Below are positions 22,141 to 33,954 of a stretch of DNA of 64,000 nucleotides, one piece after another. Source of the stretch: Iris pallida. Its lineage: Eukaryota; Streptophyta; Magnoliopsida; Asparagales; Iridaceae. How positions within the stretch are numbered: position 1 is the first letter of the stretch; the number at the start of each line of letters is the position of its first letter. Position numbers and translations under genes: made by a program. The DNA is taken from NCBI GenBank assembly GCA_029216955.1, contig JANAVB010006998.1:3621451-3685450 (forward strand). The letters run 5' to 3'. Under the pieces are notes generated by a model. The model saw nothing but the letters and a program-made list of their open reading frames with translations. It did not search any database and was not told the DNA's origin.

Positions 22141-23197
22141 ACTTTTTATTAACTATAAATTATTTTATAAATAATATACGTAGGAATACAAATTAAAGGA
22201 AATGAAGAGGTACATAGTGGAGAAAATCTTATATACACATTGCCTTTCTAGGAAGATGCACTACAAATTCTAAAATAAAATATAGGGTACATAATGATGA
22301 AGTCGTTCAGATAATGAGTAGCAAAAGCATTAAAATGATTAAACCATTAAACTACGATCCAGAAAGACTCGCATGATTAAATGGAGCTTAGATAAGTTTA
22401 TTGAACCTATTAAGTCTTTAACGCCAAAAGAATCTTTAGTTTACAAGATCGCCAAGGCCATATAAATCTAAGATTTATAGATTGTATTACACAGACTGAC
22501 CAAGGAATAGAAAGTAGTGAAACAAAATTAGAATCTAACTACATAGAAATACAAGTAGAATATGTACTATTGGAAGAAGATAAAATATTTATCCCAAAGA
22601 GTTAAATTTGAGAAACTTAACTAATAAAAAACTCTTAGAATTAGAAGAACTACATTACAGAAATAAATCAATAACAGAAGAACAATTATACTCTAATGAA
22701 ATTAAAGATATTAAATAGAAAAAATTACACCAGAGACAGATTTATAGAAAAAAAACAAACGTCTCTGAAGCATCCTATCAAAAGGAATTAGCCAGGGAAG
22801 AACTAGTACAACGACTTCTGCCTATCCCTTTCACAAGATTGTACCCTTGCCTCAACCACATATACTGGAGGAAATACTAAGAATACCTTACACAAAGTAC
22901 AAAGATAAAAAAATAAAGAGTATAAAAAAAGGAAAAAAACAACCATTTGAATAACCAGTAAATTTTTAAGCTAAAGAAGGACCACAGATTCTTAATTTAC
23001 TAGCTCACGACTATCAAAGTTGGTCAAAATAATAGATGTATAGAAATATTAGTAGGAGAGTATTATAGATCAACATATAATATGGAACCAGAAGAATATT
23101 TAGATACTTAGAGACCTATTTAGGAGAAAGTATAAGAGCCATGTGTGAAGCCTTTAAAAGTACCAAGGTAACAAATTATAATAGCTTAATAACACTA
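22141..23197 (+). pseudogene. Endogenous caulimovirid: end of movement protein, linker and capsid start
   Basis: This A-rich region carries short frames rich in Lys, Glu, Asn and Ile with many stops. The 3' end (about 23090-23197) has a frame resembling the start of the capsid domain, and it stops exactly where the LTR at 23198 begins. The capsid frame resumes at 26425. No intact product is possible. Confidence 0.6.
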
Positions 23198-23679
23198 TGT
23201 CATGCACAAAAGTTTACGCCCCACCAAGACGGACTTGCATCAGTCCCTATGGACCAGGGTTATGTAGGAAGCTTCCAAAATTTTCTAGAAGATGGTGGAA
23301 TCCTCTGGAAGATAGTAGAATCTTCATGAAGACTCATGATCTTTCTAGATGCTCTAGAAGCTTCCTTGAAAATATCTAGGCCCGAGAATATTCTTAGAAT
23401 AATCCCTGGAATATGCTAGTTCCAAAAGCTACCTGTAAGCCATATGGGCACTATAAATAAGTAGGAGACCTCATTTGTTCCTCACCACCCAAAGTTATAC
23501 TCTTTTTCTAGTATCGTGAAGTTTTTATACTTCCAATCTCTCTTTTTTGCTCCATATATTCTTAATATCTCCTTAGCGATCTAACTAAGCGGGTTTGGGA
23601 AGGCTGCCACGGGTCTTCGAGTATGAAGCTTGTGTACTGCACGGGTCAAAGTGTAGCCTAAAATACTAAGTCTGTAATA
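23198..23679 (+). repeat. 5' LTR of gag-protease element (copy B)
   Basis: It is nearly identical to 291-774, with TATAAATA at 23452-23459. Confidence 0.93.
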
Positions 23680-23708
23680 AGTCGTATCAGAAAGGTCGGT
23701 TGGTGACA

Positions 23709-24860
23709 TGTCGACATCGAGAACGTCCAGGAGGGACCCGTTGCCTAAGGAGGGCACGCCAAGACGCATAAGAGGGGCAAGAGTAAGGAGTCTACGGTGG
23801 AGCGTAGCCTCACCGGTCTTGCAGAGCATATTGGGGTCTTGGAGACAGGTTTGAAGGACATGGAGATGCGCATGGGCCCCGTGGAGCAAAGCAACACGAG
23901 GCTAGAGGAGTACTTCGATGGGCTAGAGAGCGACGTTGCTTCATCCATGGGAGCAATTCCAAGAGATCTGATCCGCACTTGAGGAGGAGCTCAAAGGACA
24001 TCGTACGAAGATTAAGGACTTGCGTAGGAAGGTCCAAGACTACGAGGAGCTAAAGATCGTGGTCAAGAGTTATGGAGAACTCAAGACCAAAGTTGTCATA
24101 TTGGAGAAAGCCTTTGCAAACAGAGGACCTTTGAGTAGAGAGGCACCGAGGAGACGGAATATCTCCGAGCCGAAATCCTTCAGCGAGATGCGAGATGCCA
24201 AAGAAGTTGAAAACTTTTTTTAGAATATGGAGCGATACTTCAAGGCCTTGTACATCAACGATGACACCGAGAAGATGGATATTGCTTCACTTTACTTCAC
24301 CTGCGATGCTATGTTGTGGTGGCATCCAAGGTGTATGGAAGCCGAGAAGGGTTTGTGCTCGATAGAGACTTGGAAGGATCTCAAGAAGGAGATCAAGTCT
24401 TACTTTTATCCGGAGAATATAGAGTTTGCAGCGAGGCGGAGCTTACGAAAACTCAAGCATACCGGGATGATCAATGAGTACATCACAGAATTTATACGCT
24501 TGATGCTCGCAATATCTAGCATGGGCGAGGATGATCGTTTATTCTTATTTCTCGTTGGACTCAAACTGTGGGCGTCTAAGAATTATAGTGACAGAGGATA
24601 CAAGACTTAAAAATTACTGTAGTAGCAATCGAGCGGCTCGTGGAGTACATGTGGGGTGACAACGATGCCGAGGCCAAGCCAAAGTCCACCAAAGGAAATG
24701 ATGGAGGAGAGTAAGCGAGCTCTCCTAAAGAGCATCCGTCCGAGCGAAAGAAGCACAAGAGGGCCCAATTCGAGCGAGTTGTTTTGTACTTCATATGCGG
24801 AGAGAATCATTTTGCTCGGGATTGTCTAAAAAAGAGCAAGCATGTTAGCGTCATCTAAAG
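23709..24860 (+). pseudogene. gag: gag pseudogene of gag-protease element (copy B)
   Basis: The capsid core (24020-24610) is interrupted by the same TAG as copy A (24221-24223, at the Trp position of the NMERYF motif). Copy B lacks the extra T found at about 1680 in copy A, so its frame runs on through ASKNYSDRGYKT to a stop at 24608-24610. The N-terminal coiled part starts in a different frame because of small deletions near 23710-23755. The zinc knuckle at about 24785-24835 has the same Cys-to-Tyr change. Confidence 0.87.
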
Positions 24861-25001
24861 CGAGGAGGTGGAGGATAAAGAGTGCAAAATGGGAGCGCAC
24901 ATGGGAGCGTTGCGCTTACTCAATGCCATGAAGATCAAGTCTGCTGTGTCAAGGACTCCGAACATGGAGCTCATGTATATTGACATGGGTTCATTAGCAT
25001 A

Positions 25002-25432
25002 AGCACACGGGCATTAGTTGACATGGGCGCCACTCATAACTTCATATCAGGTACGGAGGTCCGTCGCTTGGGTCTAGCCTTGGAGGAAGATTCGAGCATG
25101 ATGAAGCCGATCAATATGGAGGTGTGCCCCGTGCAGGGTGTAGCCAAGGGGGTCCGCATAGTGGTAAAAAATTTGTCGGGTGTTGCCAATTCTACTTTTA
25201 CATTGCTGGATAACCTCAAGATGATACTGGACATAGATTTCCTTATCGCGGCTAAGGTGATTCTGATGCCACATATGGGAGTTGTCGGCCTTATGGAGGA
25301 AGGCTCATTGTACATGGTAAAAGTTGTACGAGACAAGCCTTTGAAGGGGAGAGCTATCTCTGCTACTTAGCTCAATAAGGGTGGCAAAATGGGGATGATA
25401 TACATAATAGTGCTCGAAAAGAGAAAAGCTTC
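25002..25432 (+). pseudogene. Aspartic protease pseudogene (copy B)
   Basis: It is identical in plan to 2105-2535. The active site reads DMG instead of DTG, the rest of the domain is open to 25370, and a TAG stands at the Gln position. The shared lesions show that they predate the duplication. Confidence 0.85.
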
Positions 25433-25943
25433 GAGGAGGAAGGCCTTTCGTATAAGACTAAAAGTGTTGCAAAGGGGCGTCCCAATGAGCCACTTACGCT
25501 GAGGGAGGTGGATCGTGCTACCAAGCGGGGCACGAGCACGGAGAAGAATATCATGGACTGTACAGTGGCAGAGACGTTAATGTGGAGTAATTCGCACAAG
25601 GTGTTGCTCAAAGCTCATGGGGGACATTCGGGTCGACAGGCTTACAAGGGGACTCGCATGAATGAAGGTATGCTTAACCATGTGCAGCCACGAGATGGAG
25701 GGATAGATGACTCGATAGCCCGTACGAGATTCGTTATTTGCCAAGGAGGGCACAGACTAAGGCCAGAGTTGGTGCGGTAAACCAATTTGCTTTCGATCTT
25801 GAGAAAAAATAGGCAAAGGGAAGCATCGCACGAGACGCACAAAGGAGGGATAATGCGTAATGACCATGCCTATAGGGGTGGACATCATCTTGAGACTTGG
25901 TGCACCCGTCGACGAGGGCGACGATGAAACAGGTGGAGGAGAA

Positions 25944-26424
25944 TGTCATACACAAAAGTTTGTGCCGTACCTAGACGGACTTGCATAGCTCTTTACGGGC
26001 CAGGGTTATGTTGGAAACTAGTGAAATTTTTTAGAAGATGATAGAATCCTCTGGAAGATAATGGAATCTTCATGAGACTCATGATTTTCTAGATGCTCTA
26101 GAAGCTTCCTTGGAAATATCTAGGCCCAAAAATATTCCTAGAATAATCCCTGGAATATTCTAGTTCCAGAAGCTTCTTGTAAGCCCTATGGACACTATAA
26201 ATAAGTAGGAGGCCTCATTTTTTCCTCACCACCCAAAGTTGTAATCTCTTTCTAGTATAGTAAAGTTTTTATACTTCCACACTCTCCCTTTTGCTCCACA
26301 ATATTCTCAATATCGCCCTAGCGATCTTGCTAAGTGGGTTCGAGAAGGCTAGCACGGGTCATCGAGTAGGAAGCTTATGCACAGCACGGGTCGAAGTGTA
26401 GCCTAAAACACTAAGTCCATGACA
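25944..26424 (+). repeat. 3' LTR of gag-protease element (copy B)
   Basis: It is nearly identical to 3047-3527 and preceded by the same purine tract. TATAAATA lies at 26196-26203. Confidence 0.93.
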
Positions 26425-27225
26425 ACTAGGAGCTAATCCCTATAATTTTGTAAATAAAATCCGTAGTCTAGCCACCGGAGAGGATCCTAATTCAGGTCAT
26501 ATTGGAGTACAAAAAGATACAACAAGATAGTTGGAAAAACTAAGTATATACAAATGAAAATATATTAAACAATTCTTATATGATTATTTTTATTATACAT
26601 GTATATCTGGATTAGGAGACAAATTATTTAGAAAACTTCCAGGAGCTTTAGGAGTAGAAATAGCAGATAAGTGGAAGGAAGAACCTAGTATAAAAGAAAA
26701 CCCCCAAGATTATCCTTGGACTATAGGCCAAAGAATTCAACATATTACAAAAATGTTAAAGGAAAATGTACAAAAATATAAATACGAAAGCAATTGAAAC
26801 ATTCAAATTATGGGTTTTGTAAATAAATATATATATCGTAGATATATGGAGCTTGTGATAGATAGAACAAAGAATATAAAAATAAAAATAAAATCAATAA
26901 GGGATATTATTCAAGGAAAAATTATTACCTTTGAAAATTTAATAGAAAGAAACCTTATCTTGACCCAAAAAACATGTTCGAAAATTTAAACCTAATATAC
27001 TTTATAAAAATAAATTAGAATGCTTCATTTGTGGAAGCCAAGAACATTTGAGTTGAACCTTCCCTAAAAGAATGAACAATGAATAACATGATAGAAATAG
27101 CACATTAGTAGAATGCACTAATGAAGATTTAATTAATATAGATGAAACGGTACCTGATACTGAATCTATATATTCTTTTCTCTCTTTAGAAGATCAATTG
27201 GGAATATATATATTTTTATTATTTT
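26425..27225 (+). pseudogene. Endogenous caulimovirid coat-protein remnant (copy B)
   Basis: Broken frames continue the capsid region, with the same motifs and lesions as 3528-4330: a CCHC knuckle at about 27018-27055, with a TGA after the His and no final Cys. One A fewer than copy A near 27084 changes a frame. The virus has no protease, RT or RNase H here, because its sequence ends against the Tat 3' region near 27240. Confidence 0.72.
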
Positions 27226-27354
27226 TCTCTGGCGCCAATGTCACTGGCGCCTTTTTTTTTTTAGCTAGCGCCAATCCTGTTTATTGTAAATATCCTAAAA
27301 TTGCCCTATATATATATATCTGTGTGTATATACATATACACAAATACACAAATA

Positions 27355-27735
27355 TTGGAGTATAAATATGACCAGTATGGCCAGTTCAATGCTGCAAGTG
27401 AGGCACGTGCTGCCTCGAAGAACAGGTCGGGTGCACAAATTACTGAGAAGTACAATCACATTGCACAGATCAAGAACGAGATCGCCCAGCTGGAAGCTGA
27501 CTTGAGGGAGGCGACATCTGAACAGGAGGATTATTTGTCCCAGGCTACCATGACTGCCACCATTTCTGCTCGTTTAGAAGAACAGCTAGCGAAGTTGGAG
27601 GAGGAGCATCAGAGTCTGATCCTCTTTGAAGATGAAGCTGCTCGCCAAGAAGCGGCATGTCGCCGAGCTACTGTTAAGTCTGAAGCCGAAATCGTGGCTT
27701 TGAGGGACAACATAAACCGTCAATGTATCCCATAG
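27355..27735 (+). pseudogene. Antisense coiled-coil ORF of Tat element (copy B)
   Basis: It is the same as 4460-4840. The Glu/Ala/Gln-rich heptad pattern ends at TAG 27733-27735 and the N-terminal part is missing. The upstream (TA)n tract is shorter than in copy A. Confidence 0.6.
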
Positions 27736-27860
27736 ATTTTTGTAACTCTTTTTTTTGTCGTCATGCCTCTTGTACCTTTTTTCTGTCTCTTGATAGACGT
27801 TGAAGTACAAAATAAAGAATCTTTTCAGAAGTGAATGTGGTTTTGTGAAATATCGATGCT

Positions 27861-28300
27861 AGAGGTAATATGGACGTAGCAAGGATATTTCTCTTAGGTA
27901 TTCTGCTGGAGAATTATGATGTGGACCTATTATCCATTTTATATTCAAATTATTCGAATATAGATAATAAGTTGAAATGAAGCTGGTAGTAGAGGTAATA
28001 TGGACGTTTAGCAGAGAATGTTCTATATCTGACCAGAGGTAATATGGACGTGGAAAGATATATAACATTAGGGGGGAATGGATAATTCAGAGGTAATATG
28101 GACCTGATTATCCTTGATGAATGCTTTGCTCAGAGGTTATATGGACGTGGCAAAACATTTAATAATTCTACTGGGGAAATAATTATCATAAAACAATTCA
28201 GAGGTAATAGGGACGTGACTTGTTTTCGTCAAACTGAGTTTGGACGGAGTCAAAAACGGGAATAATTCTACTGGAAAAATATTTAGAGGACCTATTATCG
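27861..28300. repeat. Interspersed 17-bp motif array in Tat 3' region (copy B)
   Basis: It has the same six AGAGGTAATATGGACGT-like units as copy A, from 27861 to 28216, plus inverted relatives. It lies in the non-coding 3' region between integrase and the antisense ORF. Confidence 0.85.
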
Positions 28301-28411
28301 AGGACATATTCAAGACTCTTGAAAAATGGATAATAGTTAGATAGTTTTTCGAATCATATAGACATCGCACTGTACATTTACATGACTGAACATATGTAAA
28401 CATTATGTAGA

Positions 28412-29575
28412 TTACACATAGTATTTCTTTAGGAACTTGCCGTTGATAGACATCATGAACAAGTCACCACCGGACTTGGATAGCCGGTACACACCGTTTG
28501 AATACACTGATTCTATGATGAAAGGACTTTTCCATTTAGGATAGAATTTTCTTTTTGTTTTGTGCGTCATGACCATTGGTCTTCTCACTACTAAGACCAG
28601 ATCGCCAACTTGGAAGATCCTTTCTTTCACTTTTTTATTGAAGGCTCTGGAAAGGCGTGCTTGGTATAGCTCAATGCGCTGCTGAGCTAACAAGCATTTT
28701 TCGTCTAGTACTTCGAACTCCGGGAGTCGCAGACGGTAGATTTCTTCGGTAGTCAACTCGCTGGCTATGGCTACTCGAAGAGAAGTAATCTGGATTTCTA
28801 GGGGAAGAACTGCTTCGCTCCCATAAACCAGAGAGAATGGTGTACTGGCTGTTGGAGTCCAGACCGTTGTACGATAGGCCCATAGACATTAATCGTGCTT
28901 CTCGTTCCATTCGCGCTTGTTTGAAGACACGAACTTCTTGTAAAGTTTTATGATAGTTTTGTTGAAGGCTTCTGCTAGCCCGTTAGCCGCTGGATTATAG
29001 GCAGTAGAGGCTACATTCTGGATTCGATTCTTATCACAGAACCGATAGAATGCATGGCTTACAAACTGTGGACCATTATCATGGACGATCCTACGAGGTA
29101 GGCCGAAGCGATAGATGACGTGATGTTTGATAAAACTGATCACGTTTGACGTCTTCACTTCAGTGAGCGATATAGCTTCCACCCATTTAGAGAAGTAATC
29201 GGTTATAGCTAGGATGAACCGATGTCCTTTATAGGATGGCAGGCTGATTGGTCCTATGACGTCCATGCCCCAGGCTTCAAACGGCCAAGATGCTGCCGTT
29301 GGGTATAGAAACTCTAAAGTTTGATGAATGAAATCGATGTGGAACTGGCAACCTCTATACTTTTTTGTATATTCAACAACATCTGCTATCATTGTGGGCC
29401 AGTAATAGCCCATTCGTCTGAGGTGATCTTGTAGTTTGGGGCCTGGTTGTCGTGCACCATAAACTCCATTTTGAGCCTCTCGGAGTGCATGTTTGGCTTC
29501 TGTGTTTGATAAGCAACGTAACAGCAGCCCATCGTAAGAGCGTCGGTACAATATTTTGGTAGTTGTGTCATAGTA
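28412..29575 (-). pseudogene. pol: Integrase of Tat element (copy B)
   Basis: One open frame of 220 codons (29551-28889) holds the zinc-binding region and catalytic core. After a TAA at 28889 the C-terminal domain continues to 28412 with a frame change. The acidic residues of the DDE core are all present (GMDVIGPI, IVHDNGPQFVS, NGLAEAFNKT). The HHCC zinc module is damaged: both His positions are changed (EAQNGVYGARQPGP) and one Cys is lost (KYRGCQFH). The C-terminal part has FQVGDLVLVVRRP and ends INGKFLKKYY. The enzyme inserted element DNA into the chromosome. This copy keeps its core but not its N-terminal fold. Confidence 0.92.
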
Positions 29576-29734
29576 AAATCTGAGGGATCACCTTTGGATG
29601 GATACTGCTTCCTACGGGTCCTCGGGAAGGATTCCATAGACGGCATAGTCTATAAAGGAAAATCTTTAATCTTTAGCATCGATGCTTGTTTTCGTTGTGT
29701 AACTGTGATGAATATGCAAGAAATCTTTCACAAA

Positions 29735-30205
29735 AATAATTCTCGACCAGACAATATGATCGACTGCTGAGTATTGGTTGGAACGGTCAAGGAAGCAGCG
29801 AGACCGGCTTGAGCATCTGCTTCTATATTATATAGTTGAGGCACGTGCTCGATGAAGAATCCAGCGAAAGTAGACGCCAACTCGATTGTTGCACTGTGGT
29901 AGGGGATGAGATCTTCGTGACGAACTTCATATTCTCCTCAGACCTGACTAACTATTAGCTTGGAATCGCCGTAAGCTTTTAGATAGTCAACTCCCAGTTG
30001 CTTCGCCAGCTGTAAGCCGATTAATAAAGCATTATATTAGGCCATGTTGTTGGTGCATGGTTCTACAAGAGAATATGCACGGTATATAACCAAATGATCA
30101 GGTGATACGAGCACGACACCTACTCCGGCCACAATATTTCCTTTAGGTCCTGTTCTAGATGCACCGTCAAAGAACATTTGTCATATGGGGATTTCTTCAG
30201 CTGCA
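29735..30205 (-). pseudogene. pol: Second (archaeal-like) RNase H of Tat element (copy B)
   Basis: On the minus strand, broken frames give a FFDGAS-like start (first catalytic Asp), GVGVVLVSPDHLVIYRA, NNMA-stop-YNALL, AYGDSKLIVSQV (another catalytic Asp), YEVRHEDLIPYHSA and a Tat-type AGLAASL end. Relatives have Glu at the stop position (NNEAEYEAL), so a catalytic Glu codon has become TAA. This additional RNase H between RNase H1 and integrase defines Tat elements, whose first RNase H acts mainly as a connection domain. No frame runs through the whole domain. Confidence 0.82.
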
Positions 30206-30240
30206 GTGTTAGACTCCACCACTTTGTCGAGGATTTTGTC

Positions 30241-31781
30241 TTAGAGTTTGGACAATTTCGGTACCGGATGAGCTGCTAGAAAATCAGCTAATGCTTGGCC
30301 TTTTACTGCCTTCTGAGAAACGAAGATCATATCGTATGGAGTCAATAGCATTGCCCATGTAGCTAAACGAGAATTGAGAGAGCCCAATTTTGTCCTGAGT
30401 ATTCTGAGAGGGTTGACTTTAGATATAATATGGCTAGTCTTCCCAGACACATAGTACCGTATCTTCTGGATGGCAAATACTAGTGCAAGACATTCCTTCT
30501 CCACCGGTGTGTATCTGTGCTCGATACCCACCATTGTACGGCTGAGGTAGTAGATTGCCTGTTCATGGCCTCCTTCGTTCTTCTGAGCCAATAGGACACA
30601 AAAAGAATGGTCCATAGCGCGGACATATAGTAAAAAAGGCTTTCCCATTATTGGAGCTACCATACTGGAGGGCTTGTAAGGTACGCCTTGATGTCGTCGA
30701 ATGTGCGTTGACATTGTTCAGTCCAGACGAAAGATACGCCTTTCTTCATGAACTGAGTGAACGGTTGACACCTTATAGAGAGGTTTGAAGTGAATCGTCT
30801 GATGTAGGCTAGCCTTCCTTGTAGTCCGTGTAGCTCTTTGAGGTTTCTTGGAGGATTCATATCGATGATAGCCTTCACTTTCTCCAGGTCCAGATGTATA
30901 CCCTTTGAAGTGATGACGAAACCAAGGAACTTGTCGCTGGAGACTCCCAGAAAAGACTTGGTTGGATTCATCTTGAGTTGGTGTGCACGCATTAGTTCGA
31001 ACACCGTTCTCAAGTCTTAGAGGTGGTTGCCCTTGAGATAACTTTTGACTGCGACATCATCTACGTAGCACTCCACAGTTTTATGGAAATGATCACAATA
31101 AATTGTGTTCATGGCTCGCTGGTATGTCGCCCCTGCATTCTTCAATCCGAAGGGCATCACCGTATAGCAGTATACCCCCAACGGTGTTTGAAAAGATGTG
31201 TGCTTTTCGTCGTTGGGGAACATCTTTATCTGGTTGTAGCCTGAGAACCCATCCATGAAGGACATCCACTCGAAACTGCAAGTATTGTCAATCATTACAT
31301 CGGTGATCGGTAAAGGGAACTTGTCCTTCGGGCATGCAGAGTTCAAGTTACGGTAGTCGATGCAGACTCGAACTTTACCGTTCTTTTTTATGACAGGAAC
31401 GATGTTGGCAACCCAGCCTGGGTGCTGTTTCTCACGAATGAATCCACTGGCAATGAGCTTCTTGACTTTATTTTTGATAGCTTTCATGACGTCTGGTCGG
31501 AATCGTCGTTGTTGCTGCTTCACTGGCTTAGCTTTAGACGAAATGTATAGGCGGTGCATGGCAACTGTAGGATCCAAGCCTGGTATGTCTTCATAGCTCC
31601 ATGCGAAGACGTCGATGTATTCTCTTATAAGCTGTATAAGAGATTGGCGTTCATCGTCAGATAGACTTTTGCTGATGAAGATTGGTTTGAAAGATGCTTC
31701 ATCTCCTAGATTGACTTGGATGACTTCGTCTTCGGTAGGTGGTTCCCGTTGTTCGAAGCGCAGCTCCCACCTAGTATCCAT
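30241..31781 (-). pseudogene. pol: Reverse transcriptase and RNase H1 of Tat element (copy B)
   Basis: A 254-codon frame (31781-31017) holds the RT fingers and palm: VRVCIDYRNLN, FMDGFSGYNQIKM, MPFGLKNAGATYQRAM and the catalytic box ECYVDDVAVKS. A TAA then interrupts (NHL, stop, DLRTVFE), and the thumb and connection part continue to 30657 (LGFVITSKGI, KELHGLQGRLAYI). RNase H1 follows after a frame change at 30714-30241 (KPFLLYVRAMDHSF, AIYYLSRTM, TPVEKECLALVF) and ends KGQALADFLAAHPVP. The latter motif and the FAWSYEDIPGLDP leader are Tat-typical. The enzyme copied element RNA to DNA. The catalytic residues are intact but the frame is not. Confidence 0.95.
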
Positions 31782-32943
31782 CTTTTGAGCCTATTGTTCA
31801 AGCTCAATTGATTGGACATCGTCTGTAATTTGATCGGCAAAAACCATGTTGACGGACAGAGTTGCTTTAAACATGTCACCGATGCTGGAGTCTGAGTCCC
31901 AGAGGGAGGAATCAGAGGAATAAGAACAACGATCTGCTTCATCATCTGATCTTTTGGGAGTTGTTGGAGGAGTGACAGCCCAAACCAACACCGTTTCGTT
32001 GATAGTAGTTCTCGGGTTTGCCTGGGGGAGCAAAGTGTCGTATTGGCAACCATCGTCCTCGGCCGTAATTTAGCCCTTTGTCGCTTTTGATGTCATATCC
32101 TATATTCTGGATGATGTTCTTGGCCTGCCAACTATAACAGGAAAGTTGTATTTTTCCAGAGTCATAGTCAGCTTCTGTGTTGTGCTTGGAAGAAGTAGAG
32201 TCTGGAAGAACTTTCTCTCGCCAATTATATGACCGAAGATGATTAGTTCTTCATCCTTCTTTCTAGCTGGAACGATGAAGTAGAGGATATCTTCAGGATA
32301 AACTTTTTTTTGCATGTGAGGCGTCGTGACCGGCATAGAGAGGTGTGGTCCTATGCTATTTTCTAGGGCGTATATCATATCCATGTAGTGGTTTATAGAT
32401 TGATAGACATCAGAGTAATTCAAAGATAAACCTTTACTAAGGAAATACGCAAGTTCTTCTTCAGGGATAACATCATTTGCTGAAGGTACATTATTATGGG
32501 TATTAGTATACTCATTGAGAGGATCATCATCTGGAAGAGGAGCCACAGTCTTGGCCAAGTTCACCACGTAGGGTAATTCTTCAGGATTGGGAGGACAGGC
32601 ATCAGCAGGATCCTCCCGGGGTGTCTTGTTGAGAGTGATGGTCAATGGTTTGACCTTGTCAGGGTTCTTCTTTTCACTCAAATTGTGAGAAGCTTCGGAG
32701 TACTTTTTGGAGTAGTACGTCCTTTGACTCGGATAATCAGGGGACCATCATTGGAGGATGGACTTGCTTCAGCTTCATTGTCAGCTTCGTCGCCATCGTC
32801 CTTGGGGGGCTGAGATTGGTAAAGTATTGAATCTCTATAGTAAGCTTCGATGCCCTTAAAAGGATCGACATCGACAAACTTCGTCTTCACGACACCGTCA
32901 ATGTTGACGTATTTGAAGCACTAGTGAAGTGTGGAAGGAATAA
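31782..32943 (-). pseudogene. pol: Protease-RT linker region of Tat element
   Basis: Three overlapping acidic frames (32890-32678, 32681-32100, 32053-31706) join the protease to RT by frame changes. They contain Pro/Asp/Glu-rich low-complexity stretches and no catalytic motif. Long linkers with poor conservation are normal here in Tat elements. Position 31889 corresponds to the last base before the gap in copy A. Confidence 0.7.
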
Positions 32944-33954
32944 TCATGTTATCGTGTATCCATGACGTCCCAACAAGACGTTGTAGGATATATTGGCATC
33001 GATCACATAGAAGAAAACCTCCGTTCGGAGATCACCGATCTGGCATTTGAGATGAATCTTGTCCAGCGGATGGCTTCGACTAGCATTGAAAGCCATGATA
33101 GCTGTGTTGGTTGCAGATAGTTTGTGCAGAGGGATTCCCAGAATTTGAAGCAGACTTCTAAGAATGATGTTGAGGGAGGATCCTGGATCGACGTGCATGC
33201 GGTCCACCTTGATCGCCCCGATATACCCTGTATAGTACATGGGTCTATCATGACGATTATTTTTGAGTAGCATGTCCTCCTGTGAAAAGGTGATGTTCGG
33301 CACCACTTGCATAGTACTGTAGCAATGGGGACAGGAGACAGGGTCTTCAGCGGGGGCCTTGACTTCAGCGAGGTAAGAGTCGGCATGTAGTAATGCCTCA
33401 CTTAAGGCCATCCGTGTTTCTTTGGAGAGTCGCAATATATCGAACAGAGACAACCTGGCAGGTGTATTGGCTAGTTGAGCCAGTATGTCAAAGTTGTAGG
33501 GCCGATCCATGCCTTCGGGAGCTGGCACCTTCAGAGACTTATCAAATCGCATCTCTTTCTGCTTGGCCTTGTCTGTAGTTGGAGGTTTAGACGGGCCGGC
33601 TTCTGAGCTTGTGGGGGCGGCAGTAGCTTGAGGAGGTACTGCTTCTTCTTGTGCGGGATCGTACGTCCGAAGATAAGTCTTTCCCGAACGCGCCTTGCCA
33701 GATAGAACCTCGTAGATGGGATAGGATACCATATGGCATGACTTGTATTTCTTGACCCTTTTTGCTTTGGGAGGTACTACCCCTAGCATTACTTCTTGTA
33801 CAAGGTTCGGATGGACCCACATAATCTTACCACGTTCAGTCGTGAGCGGGACCAATGTTGAGTTACGAGCTGGTGGTAGGTTGACGACTTCTATTATTGC
33901 CTTAGGAATTGGGACCACGCCGTCTGGGACTTCTGTTCGGAAAAAAGTCACCAA
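32944..33954 (-). pseudogene. pol: Aspartic protease region of Tat element
   Basis: A 336-codon frame has a Pro/Ala/Thr-rich N-terminal half and a retropepsin domain at about residues 235-336. The catalytic loop reads HVDPGSSLNII. Tat proteases often have D-x-GS here in place of DTG, so it may have been active. YNVLLGRHG near the end matches the second conserved loop (YNxLLGR). The frame stops at 32944 just after that motif, where the domain continues in relatives with TI-SxxH. Some of the C-terminal edge may therefore be lost. Confidence 0.85.

Larger units (their letters stand above)
23198..26424 (+). mobile_element. Non-autonomous gag-protease LTR element (copy B)
   Basis: This is the same insertion as 291-3527, with LTRs at 23198-23679 and 25944-26424. 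ACTA lies on both sides (23194-23197 and 26425-26428). The PBS GTATCAG at about 23684 is followed by AAAGG where copy A has AGAGAAGG. The flanking viral sequence is continuous on both sides once the insertion is ignored, which shows direct insertion into the pararetrovirus. Confidence 0.92.
22915..31889. repeat. Large duplication, copy B (of 1-8987)
   Basis: The segment is collinear with copy A, with offset about 22.9 kb. Here the sequence flows without a break into more viral sequence on the left and into the rest of the Tat element on the right. Copy B therefore looks like the original context. Confidence 0.93.
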
